Assembly (NCBI RefSeq): GCF_020520425.1
Contig: NC_079491.1
Span: 3,968,001 to 4,032,000 of the forward strand
Direction of reading: 5' to 3'
DNA from: Spinacia oleracea
Lineage: Eukaryota > Streptophyta > Magnoliopsida > Caryophyllales > Amaranthaceae
Length of the DNA: 64,000 nt
The notes beneath the pieces are model-generated. The model did no database searches and was not told where the DNA came from. It saw only the letters and a list, made by a program, of their open reading frames with translations. Each line of letters begins with the position of its first letter. The stretch's first letter is position 1. Both the position numbers and the translations under genes were made by a program. Below are positions 1-11,371 of this stretch, piece after piece.

Positions 1-359
1 GAAACGTTCAGTTAAATATTTTGTAAAAAAAATTAATTAAAATTCGTGCGTACATAGGATCTAATCTATTAACAAATTAAATCTATATCATAGGGGTGGA
101 TATAAGCTGGGCCAAAGTATAACATGGCTTGGCTTAGTTATTATTGGGATCTTCAAAAATTAACAATATGGTTTATAACACACTATACAGTAGTATGATG
201 AAAACTAAGTAGTATTGTATACATAGATGAAACTTGGATCGGCTATTACAAAATACTTCTTACCGTTATTTGTTTACTCATGCACTAAAGTAACGAACAA
301 CTTTAGAAAATGACATTATTCAAATTAAATCTTTAAAAAACCGGGAACGAAAATTAAAA

Positions 360-675
360 GGGGACAGGGAAGATTACTTGCCGCGGTGAGGAGGTTGACG
401 GAGAACAGGACGCGGTCGCGAGTCGGTAGAGGGAGATTGAACAACTTTATTTGAAGTTTTTCTCGTCGGTGGTCTTTCTCGGTAGAGGGTGGTTCAGCGA
501 TGGAGAACAGAACGCGACGCACGTAGGTGACGATTGGCGAGGAGGCGAGAAAATAGAACCACCGGCGACTGGCGAGGAGGCGAGAAAACAGAACCACCGA
601 CAATTAAAATGTACGTTGTAAGTTGTAACAACCTTCGAAAGGTTTGACCCGCGTTGACATGTACGTTGTAACATG
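360..675. repeat. GC-richer patch with short direct repeats, unknown
   Basis: This stretch is richer in GC than its surroundings and contains repeated words: GAGAACAGGACGCG and GAGAACAGAACGCG, GGCGAGGAGGCGAGAAAA twice about 37 bp apart, and GTACGTTGTAA twice. Open frames exist on the minus strand in all three frames, which is what a repeated, stop-poor patch would give. No protein family is recognisable in any of them. It could be the edge of a gene lying outside the window or an old repeat. No function is claimed. The flanking parts (1-359 and 676-1417) are AT-rich and I see nothing in them. Confidence 0.3.
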
Positions 676-1417
676 GACTTTTTCTACTAGTGAATCTTCG
701 TTTAACAACTTGAACATCCAATTAACTCACTGCAAAATTACAGCTAATTGATAAATAAATCAAAAATTATTAAATAATAGTCTTCACTTTGCTATTGTGG
801 GTATTCTCCCACATTAAAGAAATATGATGTTTTACCTATTTGTAAATATACTCATAGTAGGGCGTTGGACTTGATGGGCTAGTATTGGGTTGATAATATT
901 ATTTTCCTCGTATTTTGTCATATTCCAATATAGTATACATCACAATGTAAAAACATTATGATACAGATAAAAACGGAATGGATAAAAATTATTATTTAAT
1001 GTGTGATTTTTTTTTTATTTTTTTTTTCTATAGAGCGTTGGATTCTGCCTTCATCGTTCAATTCGATATAGTGCAAGATAAAGTTTGATAAAATCTGGAA
1101 GAACGGGTAATCGTGCCGAAGCCGAAGAACAAGGACATAATGAATAAAGGAAAAGAAAATGTTACAGAAGAACACCCAGTGGGGATTTTTTTTATTTGAC
1201 AAAGGCTACCATAAACAAACTAAACATACTAAAAAGAAACCCTGATTTTAGAGCAAGAGTGAGCTTTTATGAGATAATAAATATGTTTTATTGCCACATA
1301 TGTATTTATAGTCGTACAATGTTGGTGTTCTTCCTTCTGTGAAACTTTTTACCTCATTCACTAGTTAGATTTTTCTAGACAATTATTTAATCAGATATTT
1401 CTTAGGTAAATTTTAAA

Positions 1418-1556
1418 TATTATTTCACACTAGATTTTTCTACCTGCTTTACTTATGGTTTTCTATAGTATATTCTAGATCTAGGTTCTAGATATTATTT
1501 TACACTAGATTTTTCTACCCACTCTACTTTGGTTTTCTATAGTATATTATAGATGT
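1418..1556. repeat. Tandem duplication, period about 74 bp
   Basis: Two adjacent copies of a 74-bp unit share CACTAGATTTTTCTACC, GGTTTTCTATAGTATATT and the spacing between them. The second copy is interrupted at its right end by the miniature element starting at 1558. Confidence 0.55.
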
Positions 1557-1557
1557 A

Positions 1558-1945
1558 GGGCGTGTTCGGCGGTAGCATTTGAGGTAGCGGGTAGCGTTTT
1601 GACCGAGTCAAGACGCTACTTGTAAAATTTGTAAGTGTTTGGCGAGGTAGCGATTTAGGTAGCGGTTAGCGGTAGAGGTAGCGGTTGAGTAGCTATTATC
1701 AAACGTTAAAATTAGTAGCGTTTAAGGTAGCGGATAGCGTTTGATAAATTTATATTAAAGTTTAAAATAATATTTCAGCTTTTATTTTATTTTATAATAT
1801 CAACTGCTACTTCTACCGAACACTCATATTAGTTACCCGCTACTTTAACAGCTAACCGTTACCCGCTACTATTGACCGCTACCCGTTACTCCAACCTTTA
1901 ACCGCTAACCGCTAACCGCTACCGCTACTTTTGCCAAACAGGGCC
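1558..1945. mobile_element. MITE-like inverted-repeat element, GTAGCG-rich (family A, copy 1)
   Basis: The ends form an inverted repeat: GGGCGTGTTCGGC on the left and the reverse complement of GGCCCTGTTTGGC on the right. GTAGCGG words fill the left part and their complements CCGCTAC fill the right part, so most of the element can fold back. The trinucleotide GTA lies on both sides and joins the broken host word ATGTAGAT, so the target duplication is probably 3 bp. There is no coding capacity. A related copy lies at 26247-26637. The superfamily is uncertain (Harbinger-like from TSD length, hAT-like from end sequence). Confidence 0.6.
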
Positions 1946-2754
1946 GTAGATTTTTCTAGATTAAATAAGGGGAAAGAAAAGGTTACAGAAGAACCACCAC
2001 TGAAGAAGAAGAACAGAAAAGGAAATCTTGGAAGGAGATCATCATTTGGTCTGATAAAGATCTTTCTTAAGTATGATCATTAATGTTGTTGGGTTGAAGT
2101 GGATCATCACATTACGGATATAATTAGTAATGCTGATATTACATTTGAGTTAATATTACGGTTCATAACTAGATGTGGAGGATTAAGTCAATATTGGTAC
2201 TGATTTAGTAGAAATCTGTTTTTTGAATCACAAATCACAATTGATTGTGGAGTAAAATGTAATACATCGGTTTCATAAAAATCTATACGGTTCTTATTTG
2301 CACAAATATTACGATAAAAGTAGAAAAATTAGTTAAATATAATAAAATATGGATAAAGTAAGAGAAAGTGTAAAGATCATTTCAAATGGAGGTAGCTAGT
2401 AAGCAATAGATTGTTGAGTTCTGGTTATTCAAAGTTGTGATTATATTGATTCAATTTCATTGTCTAATTTGATTTTATAATGTTTAATAGTTGTGCGTAA
2501 GTCACAATTGAAGACTTTATTTATTTATTCAATTCCGCTCAATTTGGTATGCGTGGGTAACAGTAACACCACAAATACGTACTTTTAAACTTGTGGCATT
2601 TTCTGCTCAAAATCCAAGCGTGAATGGTATGTGCATCTTTATGGCAAGGTACAATCATAGACTAATAAGCACCATCGAACGGCGCACCACTCCACGCACC
2701 ACTTCTAGCTCGAACCACCATCGAACGGCGCACCACTCCACGCACAACTATTCT
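1946..2754. other. AT-rich intergenic stretch
   Basis: I see no gene here. Around 2334-2395 there is a weak trace of a Stowaway-type end. A 28-bp segment starting ACCATCGAACGGCGC is duplicated at about 2671 and 2718. Confidence 0.4.
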
Positions 2755-2985
2755 CTAGGATTTGGAATGCATTTATTAAATCGGACAAACAGATCAAAAT
2801 CCGATCTGGTCCGGAATTTCCAGGACAAGACCGGTCTTGTTCGGTAAAATTTAAGACCGGTCACCGGACATGGAAAAAACTCGATTTCGGATCCGGTCCA
2901 TTCCGGATTCAGTCCGGACCGCGCCGGATTTGGTCCGGTGCACCGGGCCGGATTTGGTCCGGTGCACAGCCCTACCGGTGCGTGA
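2755..2985. mobile_element. Degenerate hAT-like element with CCGGTCC subterminal words
   Basis: The stretch is dense in GGTCCGG, CCGGTC and GATCCGGTCC words on both strands and ends on the right with GTGCACAGCCCTA. This resembles the ends and subterminal arrays of the better preserved hAT elements at 18829, 57319, 59925 and 61811. I could not find a matching target duplication, so the left end is uncertain and may be eroded. Confidence 0.4.
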
Positions 2986-4068
2986 ACCATATTTTGTTAA
3001 TATTATTGCTCATTTGCACCGAAATAAATATGAACAAAAAAATAAAAACTCAAACCAAAGTTGATTATTAAAAAAAAATAGGATGATTGCGGAGTATAAG
3101 GTTTCCGGTAAAAAAAATTCCCAATTATTTGAAGGATTCCTAATGGACAATTACATCTATTATTCACGAGATTCAATGAACTAAAAACAGAAGGTTATTT
3201 TTATTATTTTATTCATTACAATTTTTTTTTTGGCTCAACAAACATTATAATGCTAGAAATCATAGTTGTTCTACACGAAGACGCTTAATTTCTCAGTAAT
3301 TTTGGATCATCCTTCGTCTTCGTATATGTCTCTTCATGTTTAGTTCTTTCCCGGTTTGTCAACTTCATCCAGTTTGACTGCAACAAGTAAAACACAAACA
3401 AATTAGCTTCATATATAAATCAAACCATAATCTATTTCATTTTTAAGAATTGACGACGACGACAACAACAACAACAAAAAATTGTACACATTCTTAAATA
3501 ATATACGTGATCACTGCAAAATAATTATTTTATAAGGACGAATTTAAAACGGAAATAGGACTTCCATACAAGTCATCTTATCAAATGTTTTTGAGATAGA
3601 ATTTTGACAACTCTGTTAAAAATTTGAGAAGTGATTTTGGTAAACCCATACACAATTCATCCAATTGGACGAATGTCGTATAATTATAGGTAGTCTATGG
3701 TATACCAATCAAGGTACCGTTTAATTCACTTGAATTATCGACCCTTATTTTACTTTATACTATCTCCGTTTCTGAAATTTCTTGACGCTTTGAAAAGTGT
3801 GTCAAAAGTATGAAAAATTTGACCGTAAATTTTCACTATTATATATATCAAAACGTTACATGTAAGATCTTGTTAGATTGTTCTCGGTATATATTTTCAT
3901 AATATCAATTTTTTATAATTTTTTCACATATGAAAATTGGATATATTAGTGGTTACATATTGCATTGGAATCCGTGCAAATAATAAATGTAAACGGAGGC
4001 AGTACTTTGTAGTGCATGTTATCTTATCAAATCTGAAATAAATGAAAATAAGATGAACATAACAGAAC
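2986..4068. other. Intergenic stretch, no gene seen
   Basis: AT-rich spacer with a short CAACAA microsatellite near 3460. Around 3765-3920 there is a fragment resembling one end of a Stowaway-type element (ATCTCCGTTTCTGAAATTTC). The last 100-200 bases probably serve as 3' UTR of the minus-strand gene at 4069-4293. Confidence 0.4.
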
Positions 4069-4293
4069 TTAATTAGCATCCGTACCTTTGAGTTCTTCTG
4101 CATCACATTTCTCATCACAACTCATTTCACAGTAGGTTTCACCTCCCGTGCAAGGCTTGCGGCATGCATCGTAACACTTCTTGTATACGGCAGAACCTTC
4201 GCCGTTCGGGTCGCCGGCCTCCACCACCAAGTTCATGGTGGCAGCCACGACCATGCACATCAGAAACATTGCAACCAACTTGTTACCGGCCAT
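4069..4293 (-). CDS. Ole e 6-like small secreted cysteine-rich protein
   Basis: Single-exon frame of 74 residues on the minus strand. Residues 1-26 form a signal peptide (hydrophobic LVAMFLMCMVVAATM core, cleavage probably after VEA), so the product is secreted. The mature part carries six cysteines, C40, C44, C48, C55, C59 and C63, spaced C-x3-C-x3-C-x6-C-x3-C-x3-C. The KKCYDACRKPC and CEMSCDEKC blocks closely match the olive pollen allergen Ole e 6 family, a small helical disulphide-bonded protein of unknown biochemical role. The length fits the family. A TATA box lies about 100 bp upstream and no intron is needed. Related Ole e 6 proteins are pollen-expressed; expression in pollen here is inference. 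A thionin-like or other six-cysteine peptide is the main alternative. Confidence 0.8.
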   Translation of the reverse strand: MAGNKLVAMFLMCMVVAATMNLVVEAGDPNGEGSAVYKKCYDACRKPCTGGETYCEMSCDEKCDAEELKGTDAN

Positions 4294-4393
4294 ATTTTTA
4301 TTTAATTTTATTGACGTAAGTTTTTTTGTTTTGTTTTGTAAAAATATATTATATTGTGTGATGGTTGTTGCATGAGATATGAGAGACGACTAG

Positions 4394-4401
4394 TTTATAT
4401 A
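4394..4401 (-). promoter_or_regulatory. TATA box of the Ole e 6-like gene
   Basis: TATATAAA on the minus strand, 101 bp upstream of the start codon, would give a leader of about 70 bases. Confidence 0.5.
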
Positions 4402-4629
4402 TGGGCTTGATCATGAGGAAGTGCTTAAGATAGAGTGCTTATTTTTGGACAAATAAAAAAGGCTTAAAATGTGGACAAGTTTATGGTGGATCTTTTGTGG
4501 TATTAGATTGGTTCTAAACTTAGACGAGTTATTTTCTGTTTTTAGCCTCAAGATTATTTCTGGTAAGATTAAGAAATACAGAGTAGGATTTATGAAAAAA
4601 GAATTAGTTATTTTAAATGATTAGAATAA

Positions 4630-5290
4630 TCACAAAAGGTCTTGCGCGCACAAGGTGTACAATAAATTTATTGTACACCAAGATAACTTTAACCCTTTTT
4701 TTGTAACTTTAACCTAGTTTTGATTAACTTTTATATTAGTAAAATTAAATTGATAGATAAATATTTTAAAGGGTTAAATGATTAATTTTATACATTATTA
4801 GTGATTTTGAAGAAATAAGTTTTACTAAAATGAAAAAATTTATCACTTAAAAGTAGATAACTTTTACATATATAAGCTTAACTTTTAGACATTTTGAGTT
4901 AACTTTTACTCCGGTGTACAATATTTATTGTACACCCATTGTAAATAAGAATTTGTGAGTAGCAAAAGGTCTTGCGCGCACAAGGTGTACAATAAATTTG
5001 TTGTACACCAAGATAACTTTTATGCAGTTTTTCGTAACTTTAACCAATTTTTCTGTAACTTTTATATTATAAAATTAAAAAGTGGATAGATAAACATTTT
5101 AAAGGGTTAAATGATTAATTTATACATTATTAGTGATTTTGAAGAAATAATTTTTATTCAAATGAAAAAAGTTGTCATTAAAAAATAGATAACTTTTACA
5201 TATATAAATGTAACTTTTAAGCATTTTGAGCCAACTTTTACTCCGGTGTACAATATTTATTGTACACCCATTGTAAATAAGAATTTGTGA
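4630..5290. mobile_element. Two tandem copies of a fold-back MITE, about 330 bp each
   Basis: Units 4630-4958 and about 4961-5290 are direct repeats with period 330. Each begins with AAAGGTCTTGCGCGCAC, then a perfect 26-bp palindrome whose half is GGTGTACAATAAA (4654-4679 in unit 1). Each ends with a second near-palindrome GGTGTACAATA...TTATTGTACACC and TTTGTGA, which is the inverse of the TCACAAA at the left edge of unit 1. There is no coding capacity. Tandem arrangement of a miniature element is unusual and suggests unequal exchange or insertion beside itself. Confidence 0.65.
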
Positions 5291-5956
5291 TAGGGGTGAT
5301 AATGAGATAAAAATAACTCGTGAGCTACTCAAGCTCGACAAAATCAAATGTGCATGTATATTAATTGCTTCCAAAAGGTCTATATTAAAAATAAAAATAA
5401 AAATAAAACATCTCTATGAGACAGATATACGTGTAAGGTCGCTGATGTCAACATTAGAAAAGATAATTATTTTACTAGAAACTATAAATATTTGATTAGA
5501 AATTATAACTATTTGATCACATTGAGTTACTATTTAATTAAAAAGTATAACTATTTGGTAAGAAATTGGTCTTACACATCAGACCATCTTATATAAGTTT
5601 CTGTGACAATACAATAATAAGGCATTATTTCCAAATCCATCTCGAGTCGAATTTAATTGACACCATTAAAGATAATTCATTTAATTTTTATTTTTTTTTT
5701 AACGTAGGATTAGTATTAAAACGCATATCAGCCACATGTGAGTTATTCTTCTAACAAAACTAACAATAAAAGAAAACAATAATGTAGGATAAATATTTCG
5801 TAGTATTTAGTTATTGTTAAAGCCGGAAAATGTGAAATAGGAAAATTGTACTAGTAACTAGTACACATTTTAGCTTTGAACCCAATACAAGTATACAACA
5901 TACATTAAGGGAGCACTTAACCACGATTTTTTGTGTGATACATGTAACATGTTACG
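5291..5956. other. AT-rich spacer, no gene seen
   Basis: Nothing recognisable apart from paired TAAGGTC and TCTTACAC words near 5430-5590, which are a common dispersed motif. The last bases are probably 3' UTR of the minus-strand LTPG gene. Confidence 0.4.
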
Positions 5957-7793
5957 CTACAACTTGAACAACATGAAGGTCATGAACCCTATTATACATG
6001 CCCAAATAGTGATAGGTGAAGGGATCATTGATACACCACTCGAGGTCGATGGTGTCAACACTGGTCGAACCCTGGGAGTCCTCGATGGTGCCTCGACTTG
6101 CACTGATGATGATGGTGCCACCACCGGTACCGGTGGTAATTCTGTGGCCTTTGGTCCAGATGCTGGTGTAAAGGCGGTTGCTTTGGATGCTAGTATCATG
6201 TTTTAACAAAATAAAAACATTCGATTAATCAAGTAATTGATCATTTATGGTGCGTTCCATTCGCCGAATGAAAACTAAATTTATCTGAATGTATTAAACT
6301 CGATTGACCTGATAGGATCTGATCAAAACTGATTGGAATTCATTAGACCTGATCAAACTTGAGCTAAGAGAGTAAACTGGAGAGAGTCAACTTATACAAT
6401 TTGATATATTGGAACTTATTAGACATGATTGAAAGAGAGCAAATTGGGGAGAGCTAGTCAACAAATAGAATCTGGTTAGAACTTATTAGAAATGATCAGA
6501 CTTGATTGTAAAAGAGTCAACTGGGCATAGTTGACTTATAGGATCTAATTGGAAGATACTGCCCTGATAGGACCTGTTTTCAACTTATTAGACATGAAAC
6601 TTGTTTTTATTTTTAAGTGAAGAGAACACACACCTTAGTAGCGTATCATTTGTGTTTTAACTTGTCAGAACTTGTTTAATTATTTTATTTTAAATTAGTC
6701 AAAATAAGTTGAATATTCAAAGAATTAAATACCTTGGGGACTAAAAGCTGGGCCGGGTGAAGTTGGGCTAGGTGAAGCTGGGCTAGGTGAAACTGGCCTT
6801 GGTAAAGTCGGGCTAGGTGAAGCTGGGCTAGGTGAGGCTCCTGTGGGAGGTGCTCCAAACTGCAGGGGACCTGTAAAGACATGAAGTTACAATTTATTTT
6901 AAGTAACTCTTCAAAAACATGTAACACAATCATTCAGCATGCATAATGCAGATAATTCTAGTTTTCATGAAAACTTAAAGAGTTGAATTTCCAAAATACT
7001 CCATCCATCATGATTTATTTTAATATTACTAGTTCAGATTACACTATTAGCACGACTATTAGAGTAATTAAGAAAAACGATTTAAGTAATGAAAATTGCT
7101 AGAAGGTACACATGGTTGTAAGCAAGTATGCAACTCTACATGCAACCGGGTCATTTTATATTTTTATTCCTTCAAAAATCACATTTTTATTGTTTAAAAG
7201 CACATATATACCGATTAAAAGCACATTTTTACAACCAAAAAATTGGAAAAAACATGTATGTGCTTAAACTGTAAAAATATGATTTTAAACTGCAAAAATT
7301 AGTTTTTAAACCATAAAGTTGTGTTTTTAAACCGTAAAAAATGTTCTTTTAACCCGGTTACATTTAGAGCTACATACAACCAGGTGCACCTTCTAATCTG
7401 TAAAGTAATAGTACCTGGAGCAGGAAGAGGACTTGTAGAAGCTTCACACTGCAATGGAACACCACCACTTCTACAAACCCTAGGAAGTCCAAGTGCAAGA
7501 GTTCTGTTAACAAGTTGAGGCAGAGGAATACTAGCAGTTAACATGAGACAAGCACAGTCCATACTGCTACTCATCACTGATTTCAATGCACCACAACAGT
7601 TCGACGAAGGAGACGAGCCGTTAGCCGTGCTGCCGGTGATGTAGTTCATACATGGTGTGAAGGTGGCTATCATTGAGGCTGTACATAGTGTAGTTATTTG
7701 AGCCTTTACTGAACTCACTACTAAGAAATAGGTTATGATTGTTAATGCTACTTTTAGTGTAGTAAAATGTGGGTTTTGGTTAAAACTCTCCAT
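5957..7793 (-). CDS. GPI-anchored lipid-transfer protein, xylogen-like (LTPG copy 1)
   Basis: Three exons on the minus strand: 7415-7793, 6733-6870 and 5957-6189. They join in phase 1 into 249 residues. Residues 1-31 are a signal peptide ending VKA. The eight-cysteine motif of non-specific lipid-transfer proteins is complete: C37, C48, C66-C67, C80, C82, C107, C116, with the CxC form C-A-C. Exon 2 encodes six pentapeptides of the type [A/V/T]SPSP, an arabinogalactan-type module, so the protein combines lipid transfer and AGP parts as xylogen does. The C-terminus PSPITIWACIIGFMTFMLFKL is a hydrophobic GPI-attachment signal. The product should bind lipids at the outer face of the plasma membrane or in the wall. 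It is the only copy of the cluster on this strand. Splice sites were chosen by GT-AG, phase and family layout. Exon 3 starts at CTAG|CA. Confidence 0.85.
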
Positions 7794-7871
7794 TTTTACT
7801 TGGTTTTAGTACCTTTTTTGTTGGTGTATTTTTTGTTTTGATGAATTTTTGTGGTAAAATATATTGAGTGA

Positions 7872-7878
7872 TTTATAG
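7872..7878 (-). promoter_or_regulatory. TATA box of LTPG copy 1
   Basis: CTATAAA on the minus strand, about 80 bp upstream of the start codon at 7793. Confidence 0.5.
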
Positions 7879-7879
7879 A

Positions 7880-9030
7880 GTGGAAGTTTAGTTTGAGTGT
7901 TGTTTAGGGGAAAAGCAGGGTATTTCTGTAGTGACTGGTAGGAAATGAGTGGTAAGTTCTAATGATTTGCTAAAATAAGGGGGTTTGGAAAATATTAGAT
8001 TGTCCAAACTTTTGTAAAGAAGTGATTTGGTTGTGTTTGGAATGTTAGGTGAAGATTCTATATTGGAGATTGATTTATGCAAGTTTAATTTTTCTGTGAT
8101 TTAAATGAAATGTTTATAACCCCTCGAATTAACATGAAGTTATTCCTTAAATGTTTAGGATGTGAGGTTTTCGATTGGAGTTAATAAAATCATATACGAC
8201 TATTTTAGGATGTCCGGAAAATGTACGTACGTGAGTTAATTGATGAGATAATGATAAAAATTGATAGGTAGACTATAGTGATAAGGGAGTACTCCGTAAT
8301 ACAGAGTATAACATAAGTACATGACAACTAGTTTCAAACAGAGGGATCGAGGGAGTAGAACCAACAGAGACAAGAGCATTGAAAAATTATACTTCCGTTG
8401 TTCCTTAAATATTGCACCATGTAGTTTTTACGATTCTCGATACACGACTTTTAATACTTAATAGCTCAAATTATACACAAGTTAAAAAAAAAATAGAAAG
8501 TATATATTTTTTTCCCTAATGGCTAAGAAGAAGGGACTCTAATGAACTAACACCTATCACGTGTTAGTCAGTCCAGCTATGCAGGTTTACGCTTGAGCCA
8601 CTTTCAAACATTTCGCAGTTGATGGGGTCGGCCCTAGGTGCTTGTGTTGGTTATTTAGAATGTATATCAATACAAATCCAACAAGATTTCAAATTAACTA
8701 CATTTTTTTCTTACGTATAAACCACAAAAGATGGTCAAATATCATTGTTTGAATAGTGTAAAAGTCAACATAGTGCGATATTTGAGAAACGAGTGAAATT
8801 GGACTTGTTGGAGATCTTGGTATGACGCAAGTATATGCCTTTTGCTGAATCTAATTTGTCCTACCAAATAATATAATGTCAAACTAGAATACATGCTAGG
8901 TAGGAAAAGATAAAACACAAAATCAGACAAAACCAATATGTACAAGTGTATAACCTATAGTTCAACTAACCCTTCGAACAAAATATTGGTTTGGCCACCA
9001 AAACTTAACTGCATTATGTTGTCCACTTCC
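7880..9030. other. Divergent promoter interval between LTPG copies 1 and 2
   Basis: The two genes point away from each other here. I see no gene. A SINE-like repeat lies at 8505-8640 and a Stowaway-type end fragment at about 8390-8480 (CTTCCGTTGTTCCTTAAATA). Confidence 0.45.
8505..8640 (-). mobile_element. SINE-like tRNA-derived repeat
   Basis: Read on the minus strand it has an A-box-like GTGGCTCAAGCG and, further on, words related to the B box, and ends in an A-rich run before 8505. The same sequence occurs at about 54240-54360 (AAGAAGAAGGGAC, CTTGAGCCACT and CATTTCGCAGTT shared). Two dispersed copies with polymerase III-like boxes suggest a SINE. The exact ends are unsure. Confidence 0.45.
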
Positions 9031-9041
9031 ATCTAAAATCC

Positions 9042-9048
9042 TATAAAA
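9042..9048 (+). promoter_or_regulatory. TATA box of LTPG copy 2
   Basis: TATAAAA about 100 bp before the start codon at 9145, followed by a pyrimidine-rich leader start. Confidence 0.55.
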
Positions 9049-9144
9049 CCATCCCTCTCTTTTATCAAAATAATCAAATTAAAACAATTAATTAATTAAT
9101 TCTCAATTTCCCTCCAATAATTCTTAATTAATTACCTTCTTGTA

Positions 9145-10806
9145 ATGGCTTTTAGAGGATCTAAAGCATGTTTAGTACTCCTAATCCTAGCAATGGCATC
9201 AACATGGAATGGAGTAAAAGCACAATCAGGAACCAACAGTTGCACAACTGTGCTACTAACAATGGCTTCTTGCCTTAACTTCATCACCGGAAACTCCTCT
9301 TCGCCGGCGTCTTCATGTTGCTCCGCCCTTTCCAGCGTTGTTCAATCACAGCCTCAGTGCCTTTGCGCCGCTCTGAACAGTGGTGCCGCCGCCTCGTTGG
9401 GTGTTGCGATTAACCAAACTCGAGCTCTAGGCCTCCCTAATGCTTGTAATGTGCAAACTCCGTCTGTTAGTCAATGCAACACTTCTGGTAAGCTTTAAGT
9501 CTAATAACTAGATTACGTCCCGTGTTTGCATGAATATTTCAAATTATTTGACTAATTTTTTATAATATATTTTACTTGAGTATTTCTCTAGCTGGAGTTA
9601 CAGGATAATTAATAAATCTTTAACGTACTCATTTAATCATCTACCCCGTAATATGGAGTGTGTTATTTCCGTCCTACTACATATTACATGAAGTATTTCA
9701 TAAGCTTATATGCTAATTTGATCAAAATATTTGACGTTTTAATATATTGATTTTGACCGATTTTTAATATGTTGAAATGGAAGGGAAACAAATAAAAAGT
9801 GGAAAGGGTGGCGTTAGTTATTACCAATATTAGTTATTTGGTATACCTTATTGTTAAGAACATAGGGTTATGATAAGTCGCAAGTTACGACAACATTTAA
9901 TTTAGTTGTCGCAATCTTACGTGTCAAAGTTTAATTGGTACATATAGGTGTCACGTAGTTTATGCGTCATCAGAATATTTTTACTATCAATAAAAATATT
10001 TTTCCTATGAAAATATGTAAACAATGTAGTAGATATAAAGAATGAAACAAATTAGAATATTAAGATTTTCCTAGCTTTTTTTGAAACATGTATAATAGGT
10101 TATATAAGTTAAACATTTTAGTTTCCAATTTAAATCACGACACATAAACATGTCACGTCATCATTGTGACACAGCTTAAAGATCGAATGTTGCGACCTTT
10201 ATCATTTTCGGGCAAAGTGTATGGAAGTCCAATACAGATCAGTACACAATCCTATTATCAGTATTGAATTGCGCTGTTTTTTCTATGCAGGATCAGGTGG
10301 TCCTTCAACTTCAGGTGCAGCTCCAGTTGCAGACTCTCCAGCAGGAGTACCAGATGAAGAACCTGCTCAAGGTCCATCATCCAATTTCCCCTCAGGTACT
10401 CTATGTAAATATATAGTATACAGTTAGGCTCAGTTCTGTTCTACTTAATTTTGACTTATTTCAGATAAAATAAGTTCAGTTAAGATAAGTTCAGAAAAAA
10501 TAAGTATTTTTTCATATATTTCCACACACGAATATGTTTGTTTCAGACAAAATAAGTTTATTTTTCAGATAAAATAAATTCAGACATAATAACTCGAATA
10601 GAACATAGTCTAAACTGTAATTAATTTGTATTTTGGAAATCCAAAAAATACGAATTAATGCAAGTTCTTTAATTGATGCAGGATCTGGATCCAAGACTAC
10701 ACCATCTACTGAAGAATCAAATGGAAGCACAATTAAATCTTCCCTTCATCTGCTGGCTTTTATATTCTCAATTGTGTCTTGTACTTCAGCTTTAGCCATG
10801 TTTTGA
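9145..10806 (+). CDS. GPI-anchored lipid-transfer protein (LTPG copy 2)
   Basis: Exons 9145-9487, 10291-10395 and 10682-10806 join in phase 1 into 190 residues. A signal peptide covers about residues 1-26 (ending VKA). The eight-cysteine lipid-transfer motif is C33, C43, C58-C59, C72, C74, C101, C111, with the typical LCAALNSG, INQTRALGLPNACNVQTP and TGNSSSP words of the LTPG class. The second exon is a short Ser/Pro/Ala linker. The C-terminal HLLAFIFSIVSCTSALAMF is a GPI signal. The role inferred from the family is carriage of lipids or cuticle monomers at the cell surface. It is closest in sequence to copy 4 (shared NACNVQTP and TGNSS). Intron 2 contains repeated AATAAGTTCAG words. The start has a good context and a TATA box 100 bp upstream. 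Confidence 0.87.
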
Positions 10807-11055
10807 GTAATTTTGTAGCATCCTTTGGCTTCTTGTTAATTTGTTATAGGGATGTTTATATATTTTGTATGTGATTGTAATTTATTTTTCCATTAGTCAA
10901 TGATTGTAGAATGACTTTTGGAACCATTTTGGGCTTCCTTGTCTTTGGATTAGTGGAGCAGTTTGTGTTATATTGTTTGGTTGATTGAATTTAATAAAAA
11001 TTGTTCGGTATTGCTTATAGTTTTTAGTTTTTGTTTTATAATTTAGAAAGTTATA
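10807..11055. other. 3' flank of LTPG copy 2
   Basis: Probable 3' UTR and terminator region, T-rich, with AATAAA-like words near 10990. No gene seen. Confidence 0.4.
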
Positions 11056-11371
11056 CTCCCTCCGTCCCAAAATTATAGTCTTGTTTGACTAAAAATACGG
11101 ATTTTAAAAAAAGTGGAATTGAGTGGGTGGAAAATTGAAATATAGTACATTGATGATGAAAAAGTATAATATAGTACATGTAAAAAATAATAAAGTACAT
11201 GGAGAAGAGAAAATAGTACATGTTAAAAGGAATAAAGTGCATTTTCTTTTTGTTTTGTGGTCCCAAATGAGGGTAACATGGGGAATTTTTTGTGTTTAAA
11301 TAAGAAAACATGACTATAATTATGGGACGCTCGATTTGGAAAACATGACTATAATTTTAGGACGGAGGGAG
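11056..11371. mobile_element. Stowaway-type MITE
   Basis: Terminal inverted repeats CTCCCTCCGTCCCAAAATTA on the left and its near complement on the right (TTTTAGGACGGAGGGAG), flanked by TA on both sides as for Tc1/mariner elements. No coding frame. An inner inverted copy of the end (AAAACATGACTATAATTATG) lies at about 11305. Confidence 0.75.

Noticed and set aside
325-721. Overlapping minus-strand frames of 75-92 residues
   Set aside because: All three frames are open in a repeated GC-rich patch and none resembles a known protein or has coding-like conservation.
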